Positions 17,276 to 23,811 of a stretch of 64,000 bases of DNA are shown one piece after another (position 1 is the first letter of the stretch; the number at the start of each line of letters is the position of its first letter). The stretch is taken from positions 1-64,000 of the forward strand of contig NZ_AUBU01000013.1 in NCBI RefSeq assembly GCF_000429405.1, in the 5' to 3' direction. The notes under the pieces were generated by a model. The model was given only the letters and a program-made list of their open reading frames with translations. It did no database searches and was not told where the DNA came from. Source of the stretch: Algoriphagus marincola DSM 16067. Lineage in GTDB: Bacteria > Bacteroidota > Bacteroidia > Cytophagales > Cyclobacteriaceae. Position numbers and translations under genes: made by a program.

Positions 17276-18048
17276 TGGAGGGAGAAGATAATCAGATCAT
17301 TTTTATACTTTTTGCAGGGGCATTTCTGGCAGCCGTTATGGCCACATTTGTGGTCTCTATGGTTATTTTGCACAGGCAGCGTCAGGTCCAAAACAAACAA
17401 AAGATGGATCAGATTAAAGCAGAATATGAGAAGACCCTATTGAATATTGAGAATGAAATTCAGCAGGATACCCTGAGGCATATCGGTCGGGAACTTCATG
17501 ATAATGTAGGCCAGTTGCTTTCCCTCGCAAAACTCTATCTCGGCTCCAGCAAACCTGAAAAGCAGACTGAAGGACGCCTCCTGATCAATCAAATAATTAA
17601 CGAGGTTAGGGGCCTTTCAAAGACCCTGAACCTAGACTGGGTAGAGTCCATTTCATTGGAAGAATTTATAAAACAGCAGTTGGATAAGATCCAGTCAACT
17701 GACTTCTGCGAAACGCTCCTTGTGGAGAGTAATGAGGCCTGGAAATTAAATAAAGACACGAAACTTGTTCTTATACGCGTTATTCAAGAATGCCTAAACA
17801 ACGCCATCAAGCACGCCAGCCCATCAAATATAAAAGTCCAGATGAAAGAATCAGATGGAAGGTATTTGGTTCGGATAGAAGATGACGGAAAAGGCTTTGA
17901 CACTTCTCAGCAATCAAAGGGTAGTGGCATGACCAACCTTCGAAAGCGAATGGAGACCATTGGAGGTGCATTTGAAATCATATCATCACCCGGAAACGGC
18001 ACTCAAATAAATCTTTCTTTGCCTGTATCAGTTTTAGTCCTAAATTAG
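17275..18048 (+). CDS. sensor histidine kinase (HisKA_3 / NarL-type)
   Basis: This 257-residue protein has one N-terminal membrane helix (about residues 8-32) and a coiled linker. The HisKA_3 phosphoacceptor box HIGRELHDNVGQLLSLAK has His75 as the likely phosphorylated residue. A HATPase_c domain follows, with the N box (IQECLNNAIKHA), G1 box (VRIEDDGKGFD) and G2 box (GSGMTNLRKR). There is no periplasmic or cytoplasmic sensor domain, so signal input must come from elsewhere, probably the seven-helix protein just upstream. The cognate regulator starts 18 bp downstream. Confidence 0.92.
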   Translation: MEGEDNQIIFILFAGAFLAAVMATFVVSMVILHRQRQVQNKQKMDQIKAEYEKTLLNIENEIQQDTLRHIGRELHDNVGQLLSLAKLYLGSSKPEKQTEGRLLINQIINEVRGLSKTLNLDWVESISLEEFIKQQLDKIQSTDFCETLLVESNEAWKLNKDTKLVLIRVIQECLNNAIKHASPSNIKVQMKESDGRYLVRIEDDGKGFDTSQQSKGSGMTNLRKRMETIGGAFEIISSPGNGTQINLSLPVSVLVLN

Positions 18049-18066
18049 ACTTCACCCTTAAGTAAC

Positions 18067-18693
18067 ATGATACGGATTGCTATTGCAGACGACCACACCC
18101 TTTTTGCAAAGGGCATAGAAGGATTATTGGATGAGCAGGAGGATTTCTTTATCCGTGGGCTTTTCAAAAATGGATCTGAGCTAATGGATTTTCTAGCCGA
18201 AAACCCAGTAGACATCGTTTTGACAGACCTCAATATGCCTGAAATGGATGGCTTTGAGGTATTGGCTGCTGTGAAGCAGCTTGACTTTCCAATCAAAGTC
18301 ATCGTCCTTTCCATGTATGATGAGGAAAAAATCTTCAAAGAATGCGTTGAAAAAGGGGCTGACGGGTTTATTCTAAAAGATGCTGATCCGGATGAATTGG
18401 TTTTTACCATTCGAGAAGTTCATGAAGGAAGGCATTTGATCAATTTTGATAGAATCATTGAGCAGGCACGTCCCAATGCTTTTTTCGATTCCTTTCGGGA
18501 TAAATATCGTCTTTCCCGGAGGGAGGTTCAGATTATTAAGCTTATCAAAGAAGGTTTGACGAGTAAAGAAATTGCCAAGCAGCTTGTATTGAGTAAGGGG
18601 ACAATCGAAAGCCACCGGAAAAATATTTTTCAAAAACTCAGCATCAATTCACGGGTAGAACTAGTGAATAAAGCTCACGAAATGAATATCTGA
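18067..18693 (+). CDS. two-component response regulator, NarL/LuxR family
   Basis: This 208-residue protein has an N-terminal receiver domain with the acidic pair (IADDHTLF), the phosphoacceptor Asp54 in LTDLNMPEMDG, and the conserved Lys in FILKDADP. A C-terminal LuxR-type helix-turn-helix follows (LSRREVQIIKLIKEGLTSKE; SKGTIESHRKNIFQKL). It should bind DNA when phosphorylated by the kinase encoded 18 bp upstream. Its stop codon overlaps the start of the oxidoreductase gene by 1 bp. Target genes cannot be told from sequence. Confidence 0.93.
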   Translation: MIRIAIADDHTLFAKGIEGLLDEQEDFFIRGLFKNGSELMDFLAENPVDIVLTDLNMPEMDGFEVLAAVKQLDFPIKVIVLSMYDEEKIFKECVEKGADGFILKDADPDELVFTIREVHEGRHLINFDRIIEQARPNAFFDSFRDKYRLSRREVQIIKLIKEGLTSKEIAKQLVLSKGTIESHRKNIFQKLSINSRVELVNKAHEMNI

Positions 18694-19745
18694 TGAATTC
18701 AACCAAACCAATCAAAACTGCTATCGTCGGATTCGGTGCCGTAGCAGAAAAAATGCACGCTCCTTTGATAGATGTCTGCCCGGAATTGGAATTGGTCGAG
18801 GTGGTCGAAAGGCATTCCAATCTATGTGAGCAACAGTACCCAGAGGTTAAAACTTTTCGCTCATTTGAGGAGCTATTGAGTGAGGGAAGCTCTGAACTCA
18901 TCGTGATCACGACGCCTAATGAGTTTCATTTTCCTATGGCCAAATTAGCCTTGGAATCAGGGAAGCATGTGGTGGTGGACAAACCAATCACTATACATTC
19001 ATGGCAGGCCGAGGAACTTCAAAAGCTTGCATCGGAGAAAGGATTGATTTGTACTGCTTTTCAAAACCGCCGTTTCGATGGGGATTTCCGAACTGTTCAG
19101 GAGATTTTGCAAAATGGATCGCTAGGGGAAGTTCATTATATCGAAAGTCATTTTGATCGCTTTAGGCCTCAGCCCAGAGATAATTGGCGGGAGAAAGAGG
19201 TCCCTGGAAATGGGATTACTTACGATTTGGGCACACACTTAATTGACCAGATTTGTGTACTTTGGGGAGCTCCTGAATCCATTACTGCTACTATCCGCAA
19301 GCAACGCCCACAAGTAGTAGCCGATGACTACTTTGATATTCAGCTGGACTATGGGAATCGCTTGGCCCGGGTCACCGCAGGAGTCCTGGTCAATGCACCT
19401 ACTCCCAAATTCCTAGTATTAGGGGAGAAAGGGACTTATCAAAAATTTGGACTGGATGTACAGGAAGCGGCCTTTAAGGAAGGGCGAAAGCCTATAGGAG
19501 AGAATTGGGGATTGGAGGAAGCTGATAAGTGGGGGAAGGTTTATTTAGAGGAGAAGATAAATCCTTATCCCACCTTAAGAGGTGATTATCGTTTTTTCTA
19601 CAACAATATTGCTAAAGCTATCCTTCTTGGAGAGCCATTACTAGTTCGGCTAGAAGAGGCAATTATGGTTTTGAAATTGATCGAATCAGCTTTTTTGAGC
19701 TCCGAGCAAAAGAAAACCATCACTAAGTCGGAAGGAGGCTGGTGA
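18693..19745 (+). CDS. Gfo/Idh/MocA family oxidoreductase
   Basis: This 350-residue protein has an N-terminal Rossmann fold (TAIVGFGAVAEKMHAPLI) for NAD(P). The family's catalytic region appears as VVVDKPITIHSWQAEEL, with the lysine of the EKP-like motif retained as DKP. The substrate half contains GNGITYDLGTHLIDQ with the conserved Asp/His pair. It most likely oxidises or reduces a sugar or inositol derivative. It resembles the YdgJ/YhhX branch; the substrate is not determinable. Translational overlap with the response regulator puts it in the same operon, though a functional link is not evident. It converges with the dehydratase gene (6 bp gap). Confidence 0.87.
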   Translation: MNSTKPIKTAIVGFGAVAEKMHAPLIDVCPELELVEVVERHSNLCEQQYPEVKTFRSFEELLSEGSSELIVITTPNEFHFPMAKLALESGKHVVVDKPITIHSWQAEELQKLASEKGLICTAFQNRRFDGDFRTVQEILQNGSLGEVHYIESHFDRFRPQPRDNWREKEVPGNGITYDLGTHLIDQICVLWGAPESITATIRKQRPQVVADDYFDIQLDYGNRLARVTAGVLVNAPTPKFLVLGEKGTYQKFGLDVQEAAFKEGRKPIGENWGLEEADKWGKVYLEEKINPYPTLRGDYRFFYNNIAKAILLGEPLLVRLEEAIMVLKLIESAFLSSEQKKTITKSEGGW

Positions 19746-19751
19746 AAAGGT

Positions 19752-20705
19752 TTAGAATGGAAGCTTCCCTAGGTCCACATTTCCACCGGATAATATTATC
19801 CCGACTTTTTTGCCTTTAAAAAGCGCTTTATTTGCCAACAAGGCTGCCAAAGGAACTGCGCAAGAAGGCTCGATCACAATTTTCATCCGCTCATAAATAA
19901 GCCGCATCGCATCGATGGTTTGATTATCTGTTGCCAAGAGTATGTCTTTGACGTAGCGGCGGATGATTTCAAAATTCAAGACGCCCAAAGAGGTAAGTAA
20001 GCCATCTGCAATGGTATTTGGCTTGGTTTGAGGAATGATTTTTCCTGCTTTGAAGGATCGATAGGCATCGTCTGCTCCTGAAGGTTCTGCTCCGTATACT
20101 TCAATGTCTTCATCCCACTCATGACTAAGCAAGGCTGTCCCACCGAGAAGCCCTCCTCCACCTACTGGAGCCAGGATTACTTCCAGGTCTGGTTCATCCT
20201 CCAAAAACTCCAAGGCACAGGTGGCTTGTCCTTCGATGACATCCATAAAATCATAAGGAGGAATGAAGGTGGCTCCGGTTTCTTTGACCACCTTTTCAAG
20301 GGTAGTCTCCCTCGCCTGAAGGTTAGGTTCGCATTCGATGATTTCTCCTCCGTAGCCTTTGACAGCCTTCTTTTTGATCTCTGGAGCACTAGATGGCATG
20401 ACAATGTATGCCGGTATACCTGCAATCTGTGCTGCCCGAGCCAAAGCCGCTGCATGATTTCCACTGCTGTGAGTAGCTACTCCCTTGGCTTTCTCTTCAT
20501 CTGATAATTTCATGACCGCATTCGCTGCCCCCCGAGCTTTGAAAGCCCCTACTTTCTGAAAGTTTTCGCATTTAAAATATATCTCACACCCTGCCATCTC
20601 ATTGATCGCTGAGGAAGTCAGTATGGGCGTTCGGTGTATGAAAGATTTGATCCGAACGCGAGCATGTCGGATATCATTGAGGGAAGGGAATTGCGGCTTT
20701 TGCAT
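19752..20705 (-). CDS. threonine/serine dehydratase-type PLP enzyme
   Basis: This 317-residue fold-type II PLP enzyme carries the Schiff-base lysine in GAFKARGAANAV (Lys56), the phosphate/substrate loop SSGNHAAALA, and the glycine-rich PLP-phosphate loop VGGGGLLGG. It ends with LSGGNVDLGKLPF, typical of serine racemase/threonine dehydratase. There is no C-terminal ACT regulatory domain, so it is the short catabolic or racemase-like form rather than biosynthetic IlvA. The expected reaction is deamination of L-threonine/L-serine, or serine racemisation. It is monocistronic by layout. Confidence 0.87.
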   Translation of the reverse strand: MQKPQFPSLNDIRHARVRIKSFIHRTPILTSSAINEMAGCEIYFKCENFQKVGAFKARGAANAVMKLSDEEKAKGVATHSSGNHAAALARAAQIAGIPAYIVMPSSAPEIKKKAVKGYGGEIIECEPNLQARETTLEKVVKETGATFIPPYDFMDVIEGQATCALEFLEDEPDLEVILAPVGGGGLLGGTALLSHEWDEDIEVYGAEPSGADDAYRSFKAGKIIPQTKPNTIADGLLTSLGVLNFEIIRRYVKDILLATDNQTIDAMRLIYERMKIVIEPSCAVPLAALLANKALFKGKKVGIILSGGNVDLGKLPF

Positions 20706-20796
20706 GTAATAAAATTATAAAACTACTTCCAAAGCTAACTTCACAAACTGTTATTTTTTCATTTTTCTAGCTGAAAGAAAAGTCTTTTCTTCGGAT

Positions 20797-21462
20797 ATGA
20801 ATTGGAATGTATTGGATTGCTTTCCCGTAATGGGAGAGGCTTTAAACTCGAAAAATACACTGAGGCTGGACTTTAGTGCCAAAAATCAGGCTTTGGAAGA
20901 GGTAGACCTTAGCAACACGGAGGCTTTTGATCAATTTGTTTTTTCACAGCTTGAGCGATCTGGCAAACGCTTTGGAATAGGGGGGTATCTGGAAAATCGA
21001 GCCATTTACCGTAGATCCAATGTATTTGCTACGGATGCAGAGGATTTTCGAAATATTCACTTAGGAGTGGATGTTTGGTGTGAGGCAGGAGCTCCTATTT
21101 TTTCTCCATTGGAAGGAAGAATCCACAGTTTCCAGGATAATGCCGGTTTTGGTGACTATGGTCCTACGTTGATTTTGGAGCATTCCAACCAAGACAAGGT
21201 TTTTTACTCATTGTACGGGCACCTTACCCGTACAGATTTGAAGAGTTGGGAGGTTGGAAAAATCGTAAAAAAAGGAGCGATCATTGCACATGTAGGTCCT
21301 TTTCCAGAAAATGGCGATTGGCCACCCCATCTACATTTTCAGTTGATGTGGGACATGGAGGGTAAATCAGGAGACTACCCAGGCGTCTGCTCTCAGCGGG
21401 AAGTTGCCCATTATTCCGCCAACTGTCCTGATCCCAATTTAATTTTGGGATTTCAGGATTGA
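20797..21462 (+). CDS. M23 family metallopeptidase without visible signal peptide
   Basis: This 221-residue protein has the LytM/M23 zinc site: H-x3-D in IHLGVDVW (His88, Asp92) and H-x-H in PPHLHFQLMW (His178, His180). A further conserved histidine sits in SLYGHL. All ligands are intact, so it should be an active peptidoglycan endopeptidase or a close relative. The N terminus (MNWNVLDCFPVMGEAL) has no signal peptide or membrane anchor, unusual for a wall hydrolase. I see no upstream in-frame start that would supply one. It overlaps the 3' end of coaX, on the opposite strand, by 10 bp. Confidence 0.82.
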   Translation: MNWNVLDCFPVMGEALNSKNTLRLDFSAKNQALEEVDLSNTEAFDQFVFSQLERSGKRFGIGGYLENRAIYRRSNVFATDAEDFRNIHLGVDVWCEAGAPIFSPLEGRIHSFQDNAGFGDYGPTLILEHSNQDKVFYSLYGHLTRTDLKSWEVGKIVKKGAIIAHVGPFPENGDWPPHLHFQLMWDMEGKSGDYPGVCSQREVAHYSANCPDPNLILGFQD

Positions 21463-22238
21463 CTCGATTTCTGGTTTGCTCGTGTAATCCATCGAATCCC
21501 ATTTAAAGTCAGATAGCGATCGATCTCTTCAAAGTCCTTTTCCAAGGTGGTCAAAATAGCAGAAAGTCCTCCCGTAGCAATGACCTTGAATGGCAGGTCT
21601 TTTTCTGTTCGGATGGTTTCTAGCATTCCCTGTACCAATCCAGTGTAGCCATAAAGGATGCCTGCCTGAATCGCATGGATTGTATCTTTCCCAATTGCTG
21701 ATTTGGGCACTTTCAGGGGCACCTCTGGTAGTTTGGAGGTGCTTGTAAATAGGGATCGGATGGCTGTTTGAAGACCAGGAACAATATTTACGCCCAATAC
21801 CTTCCCATTATCATCGACGACAGTGAATGTGAGTGCTGTTCCAAAGTCCACGATGATCAAGGCTTGCTGATACTTTTGCCAAGCAGCCATGACATTACAC
21901 ATCAAGTCAGTCCCTATTTCTTTGGGACGAATCGTGCTGATGGGAAGTGATTTATAGCTTTTTGGGCCGATTTGGTAGGCGGCTTTGCCAAAAAACTTTT
22001 CGCAAAATTCCTGAATGGGTCCTTGCACTTCAGGAACCACGGTACTAAAACCTATTTCGCTAATGTCAGATGGGGAAATGGAATGCTCCAAAAAATAGAG
22101 GGGCACCTTCTTGGTGAGCTGAGAAATTAGGAGTTCGGTTTTGGTTTCTAGACGAAATTGATTGGTCCACTTTTCGGTTTTGGGATCAAATAATGCGAAT
22201 ACCACATTGGAATTGCCTGCATCGATGGCTAGGAACAT
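21453..22238 (-). CDS. coaX: type III pantothenate kinase
   Basis: This 261-residue protein has the ASKHA-fold motifs of CoaX: the N-terminal phosphate loop AIDAGNSNVVFALFD, the second nucleotide motif IVDFGTALTFTVVDDNG, and the IVPGLQTAIRSLF segment. It phosphorylates pantothenate, the first step of coenzyme A synthesis, using a monovalent cation. The segment that usually reads GxDR is GTDLMCNVMAAW here: the catalytic Asp is kept but the Arg is replaced. Length is normal and the frame is intact, so it is probably functional. Confidence 0.9.
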   Translation of the reverse strand: MFLAIDAGNSNVVFALFDPKTEKWTNQFRLETKTELLISQLTKKVPLYFLEHSISPSDISEIGFSTVVPEVQGPIQEFCEKFFGKAAYQIGPKSYKSLPISTIRPKEIGTDLMCNVMAAWQKYQQALIIVDFGTALTFTVVDDNGKVLGVNIVPGLQTAIRSLFTSTSKLPEVPLKVPKSAIGKDTIHAIQAGILYGYTGLVQGMLETIRTEKDLPFKVIATGGLSAILTTLEKDFEEIDRYLTLNGIRWITRANQKSSQS

Positions 22239-22297
22239 ATTTTTGGAGCTTTTGACTAATTTAGGTTTTCATTCTTGAAAATTAAATCAAATATCCC

Positions 22298-22774
22298 ATG
22301 TATACCGTCCGAAAAGGAAAAATCGAAGACTTACCCCGAGTTCTTGAATTGATCAATGAACTAGCCATCTATGAAAAAGCACCTGAGCAGGTGACCAATA
22401 CAGTAGAAATGATGGAGAAAGATGGTTTTGGACCCCAACCGGTTTTCGGACTTTTTGTCTGTGAAAAAAACGAAACCTCAGAGATCATTGGGATAGCGAT
22501 CTATTACTATCGATACAGCACTTGGAAAGGAAAGCGCATGTATTTGGAAGATATTGTGGTGACAGAATCCGAACGTGGCAATGGTGCTGGAAAATTACTC
22601 TTTGACCGAGTCATGGCTCAGTCTCTTGAAGATGCATGCACCGGCATGATGTGGCAGGTGCTAGACTGGAACGAACCCGCAATTAGTTTCTACAAAAAAT
22701 ATGGAGCATACTTGGAGGCAGGCTGGCTCAATGCGCATTTGCAGTCGGAAGAGATTAGGGAGTTGTTGGATTAA
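22298..22774 (+). CDS. GNAT acetyltransferase, SSAT/thialysine type
   Basis: This 158-residue protein is close in size and pattern to the diamine/thialysine N-acetyltransferase group. It has the N-terminal ELAIYEKAPEQVTNT segment typical of SSAT2-like proteins. Motif A (LEDIVVTESERGNGAGKLLF) holds the acetyl-CoA pyrophosphate loop, and WQVLDWNEPAISFYKKYGA follows. It acetylates a primary amine in the cytoplasm; the substrate is not certain. The stop codon is followed directly by the TTGCAA repeats of the toxin-antitoxin promoter. Confidence 0.87.
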   Translation: MYTVRKGKIEDLPRVLELINELAIYEKAPEQVTNTVEMMEKDGFGPQPVFGLFVCEKNETSEIIGIAIYYYRYSTWKGKRMYLEDIVVTESERGNGAGKLLFDRVMAQSLEDACTGMMWQVLDWNEPAISFYKKYGAYLEAGWLNAHLQSEEIRELLD

Positions 22775-22802
22775 TTGCAATTGCAATAATCTCAAATTGC
22801 AA
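22775..22802. promoter_or_regulatory. three TTGCAA repeats, probable antitoxin operator
   Basis: The self-complementary hexamer TTGCAA occurs at 22775-22780, 22781-22786 and 22797-22802, the last overlapping the -33 element of the toxin-antitoxin promoter. Xre antitoxins commonly repress their own operon, and repeated palindromes over the promoter fit that. Confidence 0.6.
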
Positions 22803-22826
22803 ATAAAATAAAAAACCGTATCTTTG
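22797..22826 (+). promoter_or_regulatory. promoter of the RES-Xre operon
   Basis: TTG at 22797-22799 and TATCTTTG at 22819-22826 are separated by 19 bp, matching the Bacteroidota sigma-A consensus (TTTG, 19-21 bp, TAnnTTTG). The -7 box ends 14 bp before the antitoxin ATG. It is the best promoter in the window. Confidence 0.75.
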
Positions 22827-22840
22827 AGAAAAAAGAAATT

Positions 22841-23308
22841 ATGGATCAGCTATGGAATATTCGTTTTCCGGATGGAAGTAAGCAGGCTCTTTCTACAGGG
22901 AAAAGTGGCCATTACTTTTTCCAAAGAATGATAGACTCAGTGAGTGAGCCTGCAGCTATTTATGAGACAGCATTCAAGTATGAGGACACCAAGGATTTTT
23001 TTGACTTTTTGGGCTTTACGCAGCAGGATATTTCAGAAGTGATGGAAGTGGACCCGAGTACGCTATTTCGATGGCGCAAAGAAAATCGACAGTTGACTAA
23101 GGCAATTACCAAGAATATCCTAGAAATGGATCAAGTAGTGGCAAAGGGAGTTCGGATTTTTGGCTCAGAGCCGCTTTTTTCAGATTGGCTGAGCACCACC
23201 AATGTCTCTCTAGGTGATCGCAGACCCATAGATTTGCTTAAGACTCCGTATGGAGTGGATCAGATCGACAGTGTACTAGAGGGGATGTCTTGGGGAGCTT
23301 TTCAGTAG
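22841..23308 (+). CDS. Xre/MbcA/ParS family antitoxin (DUF2384)
   Basis: This 155-residue protein has an N-terminal Xre-like helix-turn-helix region (FLGFTQQDISEVMEVDPSTL, then FRWRKENRQL). Its C-terminal DUF2384 toxin-binding domain includes VRIFGSEPLFSDWLSTTN, the signature LGDRRPIDLLKTPYG, and the final VLEGMSWGAF. In RES-Xre systems this C-terminal part plugs the toxin active site, while the HTH represses the operon. The toxin gene follows within 4 bp. The promoter and candidate operator lie just upstream. Confidence 0.92.
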   Translation: MDQLWNIRFPDGSKQALSTGKSGHYFFQRMIDSVSEPAAIYETAFKYEDTKDFFDFLGFTQQDISEVMEVDPSTLFRWRKENRQLTKAITKNILEMDQVVAKGVRIFGSEPLFSDWLSTTNVSLGDRRPIDLLKTPYGVDQIDSVLEGMSWGAFQ

Positions 23309-23312
23309 TTTG

Positions 23313-23774
23313 ATGCGCTGTTTTCGACTTATTGAAGCCTTACCGGGTAGATCTCCTTTAGGGTATGGCATTGGTTCCGGGCGATGGAATGACTTCGGTG
23401 TTCCTATGATCTATGCCTGTAGTGTCAGTTCGCTTAATTTCCTTGAACTTCTAAGTATCAAAGGCCCAATAGTCACTCAAAGTGCATGGCAATTGATTGT
23501 GTTGGAAATAGCTGTAGAAATACCGGAGTTGGAAATAGCTGAGCTACCTAGAGATTGGCGGAATCGTCCCTATCCTAGAAGTACGCAGGAGTTTGGCAGT
23601 ACTTGGTGCAAGCAGTTTTTGTCTCCTGTTTTGAAAATACCCTCTTGTCGGATTCCTTTGGCAAACTACCAGCAGGAATTTAATCTATTGATCAATCCAA
23701 TTCACCCAGATTTTAATAGAATTGTCAGCGTGAAGGATGTATTGGATGTGAGCTTTGAGGTGAATGGTTCCTAG
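23313..23774 (+). CDS. RES domain toxin (NAD+-depleting or ADP-ribosylating)
   Basis: I take the ATG at 23313 (153 residues); a TTG immediately before it adds one residue. The RES fold is recognised by R-x-S-x-x-G-x-G near the N terminus (GRSPLGYGIGSGRW) and the expected active-site residues: Arg24 in GSGRW, Tyr34 in MIYACS, and Glu45 in NFLELL. Characterised RES toxins either degrade NAD+ or ADP-ribosylate a host protein; which applies here is unknown. It is partnered with the Xre antitoxin upstream, and it converges with the last gene of the injection-system cluster, 37 bp apart. The pair is a stability module rather than an obvious part of that system. Confidence 0.88.
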   Translation: MRCFRLIEALPGRSPLGYGIGSGRWNDFGVPMIYACSVSSLNFLELLSIKGPIVTQSAWQLIVLEIAVEIPELEIAELPRDWRNRPYPRSTQEFGSTWCKQFLSPVLKIPSCRIPLANYQQEFNLLINPIHPDFNRIVSVKDVLDVSFEVNGS

Positions 23775-23811
23775 ATTGACAGATGAATTTTTGAGTTAGT
23801 TTCAAGATGAT

